Positions 22,207 to 32,700 of a DNA stretch of 64,000 nt are shown piece after piece (position 1 is the stretch's first letter; each line of letters opens with the position of its first letter). The stretch is from Cylicocyclus nassatus (taxonomy: Eukaryota > Nematoda > Chromadorea > Rhabditida > Strongylidae). The stretch spans positions 65,838,371 through 65,902,370 of the forward strand of contig CATQJL010000223.1 in assembly GCA_958299035.1 (NCBI GenBank), in the 5' to 3' direction. Position numbers and translations under genes: made by a program. The notes beneath the pieces were generated by a model. That model was given only the letters and a program-made list of their open reading frames with translations, ran no database searches and was not told the DNA's origin.

Positions 22207-24510
22207 TCGAAAAAAATCAGCAAGTATATACCATGAATGTCCATTGTGTCCAACATGTAAGTAAATGGAAAATTTTTCTTCCATTGTGGTTTCACAAAGA
22301 GAAACGTTATGTTTTTCTCAAACCCATTTTCCTAGTTTTGCTGTACCACACAAATTGCTACTGTGGTAAAAAGCAAAGTTATAACGTGTTGTGATTTTGA
22401 TCTCCTCAAACATTTAAATTCGGAAGTTATAGCTACTAATTATCCACGCAAACTCAAATGAATGTTTTTCGATTTTGGTCTTGAACTTAGCGTTTCTCGC
22501 AGAGTTTGCCTTGCTCTATTAATTACGACCCAAGCCCTCACGAAAAAAATGGTGAGTAGAGGATAGCATGTCGCCCCCTTCATGGACAGCTAGCACAAGG
22601 CTTAATGCACAAAGGTGCGTGGTTTGTTGCAGATATCTGCGCAACATCACCTTCCGGTGACATGATGTCCTCTACCGTAAAAACTTTCAGATGCTCCAAT
22701 ATTTTTGAAGGAACATGGATTAGGAATTTTCACACTCAAAACCAAGTCCCATAGACGAATATAATTTTGTGCGTTCTTGCTCAACTTCATCATACCTTTA
22801 TTACAACAAACCAAAAGACTGCTATTTTTTTGACGTATCACTTTAAGATCCATAATGTTCGACGATGGATTGCTGATAACACGTGCGGATAAGAGGGCGT
22901 AAAACCCGATGCAGCGCCTAGCATCTCATCATTTCAATTGAATATTCAGTACGTAGTCCGGCGCTAGCAGATTAGATGCCGGCTCAAGAGCGCTTGGGAG
23001 AATTGCAAACAACCTGCAGCTCCTGCTTCTGCTCAGAATCGCTATTCCTTTACAAAGCTAGGAAGCGATTGATATGAATTTGTATTTCGAATACGCTTGC
23101 CATCTTTGAATGAAAATTTTGCTTTGTCAGTGATTCATTATTTGGAAATTCTATAAATGAGAAATTTGGTTTTGCACTTTTTTTTCAAAAGTGGTCTTGT
23201 AAAAGTAAGGCACCTCTTCTTCTGTAAAAACATAAATTCTTGAAAGAGGTCCTGTTCCGCCTCTTATGCCCATAAAAATCTTCAAAAATACTTTGTTCTC
23301 ATTTTGCTGCAGCAAGTAGATTTGTTGATGGCAATTTCATACAAAGTCCTTTTTACTTTTCTCAATTCTTAGTTTTGAAATTTCACCTGAAAAACTTTTT
23401 TCCTCTTTTCTCCTTGCTAAAGCTTTTAGACATGTGCGCAGCCATAATTCACATTCCATTCCGTCTTCTCCCATTCAGTCAATCTTCTTCACTTTCTTGA
23501 CTCATCTGTCCACACTTCTTGACGACAACGCTCTGCACATTCTAGCTTTTCACAGCCATTCTACTTTTCGCTAAACTCACTTTACTTTTTCTCCCGCCAA
23601 CGCATAACCCTTCTACGCATGCAGAATCTCTTGCCTGGAGTAGATGTAGCGAGTAGAAGCGTTTGTTTTCATTGCTTTTATAGGATATTTTATGGTAGGT
23701 TGAGCCTCTTACAAAATCGACAATCAAAAAAGTATAGTATTTGTCATTGCTTTCTTCATCCAGCCTTTGACCATAGCATATAAATTTTTTTCATTCAATT
23801 CGCTATCAAACTTTGAAGGGTATGTGCTTGTTATCACGGTTATGTTTAATCTCTTTCTTTGATCTTATTTGCATTTCAAGGTTGCTGCGATGCTTTTTCT
23901 TTAGCTGTTTTCTCTTCCTGAGGCTATGGCAAGAAGCTGAAACGATTTGATGATCCATTTATTTGCTCTGATGCATCTTTGTACATTTCACAGATAAATA
24001 AAAAAATTCAGATGTCAATAACTTATTCAACATTCTCTCACCTACATTAAGCCCTGTGGAGATCGCATAAGGGCTGAGTGTATTTATTGCAAAAGTGTAC
24101 TGCGCAAAACGTTGTAAAATGTATTTTTCCAAGCATAAACACTCAGTGGGAATCATTTAAAAGCTTAATCTCGTCTTTAAAATCGTTTCTTGCATGTTTC
24201 TCTGCAAAAGTTAGTATTAATTACTATACTGGGATGAGAAGACTCGCCAAAAAACCACCGCTACACTTTCTGGGAATTGACAACAAAACTCTTTTCCCAT
24301 CTGAAATTTGAGAACCATGCGAAGTTATAAGATTGACAAAGTGCATAGGACCGATTGAGCGACTCCACTTCTCACTTTTGTATAAGATGAGCCAACACCA
24401 AAATGACGATGAGTAACAAAATAAAAACTGACAAAAGTTCTTGCGTTGATTTATCGTGTCTAGTATGTGCATTTTTACCGTACTTTTTTTCTAAACCTCT
24501 CTTCTTGCAG
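22207..24510. other. Gene-free stretch upstream of the Ig-domain gene
   Basis: No coding exon was recognised. Much of the plus strand from 23100 to 24500 is T-rich. The segment just upstream of 24511 ends in a strong pyrimidine tract and CTTGCAG, a candidate trans- or cis-splice acceptor for the next gene. Confidence 0.4.
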
Positions 24511-24532
24511 ATGCCCAAATGTATACAGTGAC

Positions 24533-26190
24533 ATGCTACCTCTTCTACTTTCTTTGATTATTTGCTGTAATATCGAGGCCACCAACCAGCAACTCAACGA
24601 TGACGCTTTACACTTTTCTAAAAGCAATGAGGCAAGCTTTTCATTCCTTTTATATCTTTCAATAATTTCAGCTTTTGTTACAAACACGGTTAGTTTTAAG
24701 GGCCCACGCATAGATCGGCACAGCTTTTTCAAGCAACATTTTCGCTTGGGATACAAACTTAGTCTTTTCTGTCAAGCATACGGAACTCCACGACCAGATA
24801 TGAAATGGTACAAGGATGGAGTCGAGATCAACATTCGGCCTGGCCTTCAGGTACAAAATTTTACAATGATGTCATTTTTCATTTTGACTTTACGCTAACG
24901 GGAAAAAATCTGTAAATCGAATAAAGGCAGCATTAAGCAGATACTTATTCTTCAACAATGCAAATCAAGACACTCTATGTCCGATCAAAGTAAAAAGCAT
25001 AAACTCCCCCCCCCCCCCCCCCGCCTCCCCTTCTCTAGAGGATTTGACCGTATACAATGCGGAGATCAAGATGATGGGTTCATTCTAGGCCACATAGTAA
25101 TCTGGGAGGCATGCACATGGTGTTCCAAAAGTATATATACACTGTTTGATCGTTAATATCTCTCTTTCCAAAAAGTCCTTTACCTACCTCTAGATACCAT
25201 TTTGTAAACTGGCTTCAACTTAGAATTTGGATTTACAATATGGAGGAATTACCGACCTCTCTCCGCTACTGTAGGATTACGGTAGAAACTTAAAGGAGGG
25301 TTTTGAATCTTTAAGGGCGTTTTCCGCCTCAGAAGGCCAATCAAACAACTTGAAAACTCTTATACTAGGCTAATTAGAGCCGCGTAAAATTAAATATAAA
25401 GTTTGCACTTTACAGCAATGCTTGCTTCATTGTTAGGTAACTGCAATAGCTGATTTTACAAGCTTCTTAATAATTATACATCTATAAATTTTTGTAAACT
25501 CGCAAAAAGTGTAATAAAATGAGCAGGCATTAAAAGTCTGATACACCACCTTTTGAATTTTTTGAAAACTTTTTTGGTAACGATTGATCCACAACGACGC
25601 TGTAAGCTAAATTTTTTCATCGTATTCTTACAGTAATGAAAAGCGTTCGGTGATCTGCTCCATACTGGATCCAAGCTGAACCAGCTTTACAAATGATAGC
25701 TGAACGTGGGCAAAAGACTTCTTGGGAAAAAAGATGTTCCCAATCAAACAGTTTTTACACACTTTTGCGACATCCTGTATAATAGTTTGCTTAGACGCTT
25801 CTTTTAATGGAATCACTCTTTTATCTTCTTATTTGTTACATTTTTTTGCACCCCTTCCAATCAATCACGAAATGACATTCTGTCAAAACTTTGGGGAAAA
25901 CAATAAACTATCTTCGCCGCCAGGCAGCTGTTTATGAAAAAAGTTCACCAAGTAAACGCCACTAAACCACTTTACCATCACAAAAGCGAAAATTCTTTTA
26001 AACAAATGACGCACTTCAGAACCTGAAACTTTTGTTCTTCCAGATCCGCAACATCATTCGTCAGGACACAATTTCTTCACACTTGGACGTCGACCCTACC
26101 AGAGTACTGGATGCTGGAGAATACGAGTGTGTAGCAAATAACACCTACGGCTATCATCTAGGCCACATGCATGCATTGCTTCGCCTTTAG
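24533..26190 (+). CDS. Secreted protein with one immunoglobulin domain (OIG-like)
   Basis: Two coding exons, 24533-24850 and 26044-26190, are joined in phase 0 by a 1.2-kb GT-AG intron and encode about 154 residues. The start chosen is the ATG at 24533, because the upstream ATG at 24511 meets a stop after six codons. It opens with MLPLLLSLIICC, a signal-peptide-like stretch. The Ig domain has the B-strand Cys in KLSLFCQAYG, the C-strand Trp in MKWYKDG, and the F-strand DAGEYECVANN, so it is a single I-set fold with one expected disulfide. No transmembrane segment follows; the protein ends shortly after the domain. A tract ending TTTCAG near 24632-24671 looks like an intron end, but removing that 40-nt stretch would break the frame, so it is kept as coding. 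An acceptor at 24510 could receive a spliced leader. An AATAAA lies at 26310-26315. Worm one-Ig proteins act at synapses and muscle; that role is not shown here. Confidence 0.82.
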
Positions 26191-27279
26191 TCCATTTATC
26201 GCGCTGCTAGGTTCTGTAAAGTTCATGAAGGTGTGCTTTTTACCGCTCATTAATTGTGCAAAATATGAACAATTTTGATGTACAATTTGCTAAGTTTGAC
26301 CTTCCATAAAATAAACCACCACTTGAATTTTTGGTGTGCCGTAGAATTCTTCCATAAAGCACAGCTTATTCAGGAAGGAGCTGGCCCTAATCTGAAGATG
26401 TACCCCATCCGGAAGTGAGCAGCGAACAGAAGAGGGAGGGACAAAATGTATGAAAGTGATAAAAGTAGTAAATAATATAAGATTTAGCTTAGCCTTTCTT
26501 TTACGTTCGCCCCAAAAATGATTTTAAAAAATCTACGAAAAGCCTTGCGCAAATAAATTGAGGTACGGGACATAGTTAATGAGCTATTTCTGCTAAAAAT
26601 TATTTCTTTTGCGTTTTTCTGCAAAGCGTTTATGACCGGTCTAAAATAGAGAGGGAATTAAGGGGTTTGAAACAAATCAGAAAACTTAAACTTCGCAGCG
26701 GGCGGATGCTAGTAGGCTCTTTTCGCTAAAATTTATTGTTTGGATTTACCACGTTGACTTCTTACGCTAAGTTTTGTGCTAATCACGCATCAAATACTGC
26801 CAGATAAAATAATTTAACTGGCTTAGCCTACTGGCAAGATAAAACAGAAGAACCAGGTATTCAAAATTTTGATAAACATGATGGGCCTTTTGCGGCGTAG
26901 CGGCAGCAAGCAGCTGGTGAGCCATAAAACTGTGTGAGTAAATTGTTCTTACTTTTGGCAATCGAATAAACCTGCAAACTCACAAACAGCCGAATCAGCT
27001 GCGTAGAGAAAATTTTTCATGGGCGTGTGAACTATCCTGGCTGTCGAAAACTTGGGAAGCCCGCACGGTATCTCCGGAACAATTACATAGCACCACGCCT
27101 CTTACTCAAAAGAGCTATTCGAATCGCTATTTTTGAAGCGAAATCAAGATGTAAGCCATTTTGTATTCGCTTTATCTACACGTGTCAGGTATTACCACAA
27201 ATGTTGTCGATCTTAGAATATACCTAAACGACTGCACAATGCCTGTTGATAAATAATATGGTGAAGCACGAGCATTATC
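26191..27279. other. Gene-free spacer downstream of the Ig-domain gene
   Basis: It holds the candidate polyadenylation signal (26310-26315) and otherwise nothing recognised. Short frames at 26779-26961 (minus) and 27027-27227 (plus) show no domain. Confidence 0.4.
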
Positions 27280-27967
27280 TTATATATAAAGCTGAATGTC
27301 TGTTTGTACAGTCGGTTTCACCCCGGATTAGGCGGAACATCCCATAAGGAGGGGCGCGTACGCACCGCCGGAAGTCTCGCGAGCGCATAGCGCTGGCATT
27401 TTGCCAAGCAGGGACTGAGGAGAAGGGGGAGACTCAGACTTCGGTTCTCAGCACGATATGATGTACTGTAGCTGCGAAACGGCGCGAGCTGTTGCGAGGC
27501 GGACGCCCGCCAATCCAATTTCCGCGTAATGCGGGCCGACTTACTGTATGTATGTCTGTCTGTCTGTCTGAATGTCTGTCTGTGTGTACGTATGTTCCGA
27601 ATAGAAAATTCCATTTCTGAACCGATTCGGACCAAACTTGGCACACATACACTTCGGGCCCCGGCACGTGTCATAGGCTACTTTTCGTATCGATCGATAT
27701 CGATTTTATCGATTTTTTGCAAAATTTGAGCTAGGGGGCTGGGATTTGGCACAGGGGGGTAAGTGAGCATGGGGATTCCGAATACAATATTAGTTTTTAA
27801 AATCGCGCATTACTTTTATCGATTTTATCGATTTTTTTGCAAAATGTGAGCTAGGGGGCTGGAATTTGGCAGGGGGGTGTAATCGAGCATGCTGATCACC
27901 CCCATGGGGGTGATCAGCATGCTCGATTTATTCGGAACATACGGCGGAGCCGGGTAAGCCAGCTAGT
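27280..27967. mobile_element. ATCGAT-rich repeat element with 48-bp perfect palindrome, copy 1 (carries a nested insert)
   Basis: The left end reads TATATATAAAGCTGAATGTC. The right end reads GGAGCCGGGTAAGCCAGCTA. Inside are CTGT repeats, the block CCAAACTTGGCACACATACA, and repeated ATCGATTTTATCGATTTTT units. 27881-27928 is an exact palindrome centred on CCCCATGGGG. The element at 27309-27546 is nested near its left end. A second copy in the opposite orientation is at 32002-32959. No protein-coding capacity was found and the class is unknown. Confidence 0.75.
27309..27546. mobile_element. Short CAG-ended repeat element, uninterrupted copy (238 bp)
   Basis: It begins CAGTCGGTTTCACCCCGGAT and ends GGGCCGACTTACTG. 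It is the reverse-orientation relative of the copy at 8604-10087. It is GC-rich compared with its host element, which it interrupts. Flanking bases (TGTTTGTA and TATGTATG) do not make a clear 8-bp duplication. Confidence 0.7.
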
Positions 27968-29103
27968 ACATGATAAAAAAATTGCGCTGTTCCAGATGAA
28001 CGGGATTACCCGACGTTCAACCCGATCGTAGACGCTTTATAGTATGTAAAGTCTCAAACGTGATGCTTTTCTCACATAATGGTCTGCACATTTCTGTAAT
28101 ATGTGATTCAGCTTCAGCAAAAATTACAAAAACTCTCCATCTTTATTAAATTTCAATGAGTGGTTAAGGTGTAATGCAGGAATATACAATACTATCAAAA
28201 AATTACAAGAAGTAAAACCAACAATAAAACGTTCAATAAAACATCTCAGTAAAACGTGGATCGTGACTCGAAATTCCTTCTAAAGGTCCATGACTACAAT
28301 AAACTTATACTTGCGAGAAAACTAATGTACAGTAGGTAGACAATCATAATGAGTGAATATATGGGGTACAGATAGCTAAAATCAAAATCAAAGCGTTCTT
28401 CAGAAAGTAAGACTTCAGCGATCTAAAATTCGAAATACTGTGGTTTATGCTGCCTCTGAATGTTGAGTGGAAATTCAATCGCTAGTGATTTTTGCAAAGT
28501 ACAAGATAAGATAAATCAGAATTTGTTGCTAGAAAAAGTTAATAAGGGAACTCGGCAAAAGATGATTGTGACGATACAGAAAGACCTGTAATGATGATCT
28601 AAAAAGAATACATAAGTCAGATTTCGTTCCTTAAACGCTATTTAGTTCAGAAAAATATTACAATGACCGTTAACTATCAAGAACACATTAAGGTGCAGTT
28701 GCACTCCTTGTGAATGTCGGCTGCATGAGCATTGGGCCTTCCCTTGAGCCTAAACACAGTCGTAGGATAAAATGAACAAACACGAATATTAAAACCATTT
28801 CCTTGATCTTCAGTGATGGTCGGTAGTGAAAATGATGGGTAGTTCGTTATAGCCGGCTGTACGTACTAAAGATGTGAAAATGTTGATTACTGGGCGCAGA
28901 TGACATGCACGTAATACGACGAAAACGTAAGTGAGCTACCTGTGCGGTTGTATCTTCATATAAGCTGTATCCACTCGGGAAGGTGAAAAAATATGCAGGA
29001 GTCCAAACAGTAGGAGAGATGGCCATTACTGTGCCAGCATCCTAGATTTTGCGCAAACATTAGGAAAATCTTTCCTACACATTGAGCAGTTAATTTGTAA
29101 AAA
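27968..29103. other. Gene-free spacer, 3' side of the minus-strand gene
   Basis: AT-rich, with no coding exon recognised on either strand. It should contain the 3' untranslated region of the minus-strand gene ending at 29104. A TTTATT (inverse of AATAAA) at 28142-28147 is too far away to be persuasive. Confidence 0.4.
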
Positions 29104-29702
29104 CTAAATTACGTCTATGGGGCTGCTGCTCGCGCTATCATGTTCGCCGACACAACCATTCGCAATCATATTCGAAACAGGTGACCATGAATGAGTAAAG
29201 GGAACCAGATCGGAGACTCGGACTTTCCTGGAAAAAGGCCTCTGTAAAAGTTTGGAATAAACTGAATTCGGATCAGCTGCAAGGAACAAGCTCGGAAATA
29301 AAACCGGAAAAGAGGAACTTTGCTTGAAACAAGGTGCTAAGAGGTTTTTGAAAAAGTATAATAACACACCTCTTCTTTCCATCCACAATAATCAACCGAT
29401 TTTCTTCGTCCAAAACTGTCAACACGAACGCCTACAATGAAGAGTAAGTGCTTAAAACGATTGAGGATAGGGAAGCTACATAGTTACGCAGAACGATAAC
29501 GATCTAGTTGGCCATGACTTCAGCTCGTGAGCAGTTGATGGTGGAACGGGCAAGCGCTACAAGCCCGTAGTGATGAACGGTGAAGCTACCCTCACGAATT
29601 TCCGTCAATTTCTAAGTTTACAAGCTCTGCACTAGCAAATACAACAAAAAAAAGACTGGATGCTTTCATCGAATATGATATCGTCCGTTGTCCTGAAGGC
29701 GG

Positions 29703-29754
<52 letters not shown>

Positions 29755-32700
29755 AGGAGTGAGTCACCTAGTGACAGCGGTATATGACAGCTCTGAAAAA
29801 CTATGCAATTTAAAACTTAAACCATTTATCTGAGCCAAAAATGGGGAGATCACTGCATTAACTGAGTTGCAAATTTCGTGAGCTCACTCCAACTACATCG
29901 AATCAGATCTATATTACGGAGAACAGAACAAAGATTAGTTGATTACTTCTGTTACTTACTTTGTGAAGAACCTCAGCCCGCAGGAAGAAACAGTGCGTAC
30001 CAGCTTCAAATCTGTCTGGAAGACAAAAGGGGTTTCAAAGGCGAGAGGTAAAAAAGAATCCATCAAATCAATTACTACCGATACCAATTTGTTCAAGCTG
30101 CTGTCTCTTATCCTTCGTGTAGAGGTCGTAGGCGATGTTGCGATAGACAGACGGATCCAAAGCTTTCACTGCAGAATAGGGGATAGGGGGTCGCCAATTT
30201 CCCACAGAATGCTGTAGATGCGATAATCAAGGAGAATGGCAAATCGAGTGTATGCATACCTGCGCGGGTGAGGGGCTGGTTGGGTATGAAAACTGGCTAG
30301 GCCTAGAAGATGATGGAGTTTGTATGTCACCTCCGACGCTATCTGCAAAATAACAGCGATCAAAGTAAGCGTGATGCGCAATCCAAGAAATTTTACCCAT
30401 ATCAGCTCGAACATGAGCGATACACTCTTTGATCACTTCGGGTGAATTTTTGAATGTATCAACATATAGCATGTGATAAAGAATACCTTAATATAATAAA
30501 TAAGCATACACTAAGAGTCTATAAAAATAAAATATACTTTGAGCGCATGCTAGGTTGATGTGGTCCTCATAACTGTATACCAGATCGAAACGGCCACGAG
30601 CAGACTCACACAAAACCACCTATCAATAAAATTATTTAAAAGAAGTGGATACTGTTTTTGGGTGAGCAGGTCCAAGATATTTGAAAAATATCCGAAAACA
30701 CCAAATGCGCCGTTTGCGCTGCTCTTTTCTCAGCCTGAACAAGCTCACTATAGAAGGCAGGAAATAGTGCAGATACCTTGTTAGGACGATAAGTGGTGAG
30801 CTTCAAACCCTGGTACACGTCAGGTTCTCTCCCGATAGCGCGATAAACATGGATTATTATCCTGTAATCGTACAAATAAGAAGATATAGACGACACCGTA
30901 CGCATAGACTGGACGCATTTGCGTCCGACTAAGATAGTTCGCGCAGGAAGAGGCAGCAGAGACGGCAAGAGGGATGAGAAAGCGCTCGATCGACGAGACG
31001 CCGACACTGCCCCTACTGACGCCCTGTCTGCGATGATTTGCCTATACGATGAGAAGGAGAGGAACAGATTTTATCATAAAGTAAGATGACTGGATATATG
31101 TAGGGCAACAATGACAATCTGAGATCCGAGATCTTCAGAAATTCACAAATCTCATAGATACCTCAATAAGCGTGCAATAGTCTTCAAAGTGTCTTCGATT
31201 TTATTCACTGTGCATAACCCGTTACGATGACGTTGCAAACGGTACATTAGTTGTAGATGGCTCTCTACAACTTCCTGAAGTCCAAGATACTCGCACTGAC
31301 TGCCACTCAACTGAAAAAAAAACATCAACTCCCAACTTCAACGATACAGAGTGCTTACCCCTTCGCACACAGCTCTGTAAATACTACTGCCTCCGTCATT
31401 GGGCATCATCTTCTTCACAAGGCCAAGAGTGGCTAAATAGCTGAAACAAAACTTTTTGACAAATTCTATTTTAATAGCTATAAAGCAAAATCAATGCGTG
31501 CTCGTGCCACCGCTAAACCATCGCCGTGCTAGCGGGTCCTAATGTTCAGGTACGGGGTTCATGTAGTTCCGAGACGGCGCTGTCACGGCGCTGGAACTGC
31601 GCTGGCACGACGCCGACAAACGGGCAACTCTAGGCACTGCCTGAGGTTTACAGAACAGTAAATGCTTGCACTGAGTTCGTAGACAAGATGGAAACATGAA
31701 TTTTGTCATTCATGCAAACTTCACATTGTCTGACTTAAACATTTTAAAGTAGAACATTTCAAGGAAACGCTGACCGATCCATCGCATCTCCCACAAATCC
31801 TCGGCGCGGCGCAGCCGACGATGGACCAACTGTTGACACTAAATAAGACGGACATAGTCTCAAACGGATGCTTTTAATAATGCCAACAAAGTTAAAAATA
31901 GCCACACTCACTACTGTGTGACGCAACAAACAACTAGTGCTGCTTGCTGGTCTATTTCATGAAGAACTATGCCGCCCTGATCTGTCTCAGGTATTATCAG
32001 GTACTAGCTGGCTTACCCGGCTCCGCCGTATCCGGACCAAACTTGGCACACATACACTTCGGGCCCCGGCGGGTGTCACAGTCCACTTTTCGTTATCGAT
32101 CGATGTCGATTTTACCGATTTTTATCGTTTTCTTTGCAGAGTTCACCTACAGGGCTAGGAGTTGGCACAGGGGGGAAGTGAGCATGGGGATTCCGAATAC
32201 AATATTAGTTTTCAGAATTATCGATTACTTTTATTGATTTTATCGATTTTTTGTAAATTTTGACATGCGAGGCTGGGATTTTGCACAGGGGGGTAATCGA
32301 GCATGCTGATTACGAACACAATATTAGTTTTCAGGATCGTCCATTACTTTTATCGATTTTATCGATTTTTTGAAAATTTGAGCTAGGGGGCTGGAATTTG
32401 GCACAGGGGTGTAATCGAGCATGCTGATCACCCCCCTTGGGAATGATCAGCATGCTCGATTACCCCCCTGTGCCAACTCCCAGCCCCCTAACTCAAACTT
32501 TCAAAAAATCGATAAAATCGATAAAAGTAATCGATAATTCCGAAAACCAATATTGTATTCGGAATCCCCATGCTCGATTACCCCCTGTGCGAACTCCCAG
32601 CCCCGTAGCTCAAACTTTGCAAAAAAATCGATAAAATCGATAAAAGTAATCGATAACCCTGAAAACCAATATTGTATTCGGAATCCCCATGCTCGATTAC

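Noticed and set aside
27529..27729. Open frame across the CTGT repeat, with a similar frame at 32735-32974
   Set aside because: Both fall in the ATCGAT-rich repeat element. The similarity reflects shared repeat DNA, not protein conservation.
30166..30414. 82-codon minus-strand frame overlapping the unknown gene
   Set aside because: It is the out-of-phase shadow of the exon at 30331-30486, whose frame joins both neighbours correctly.
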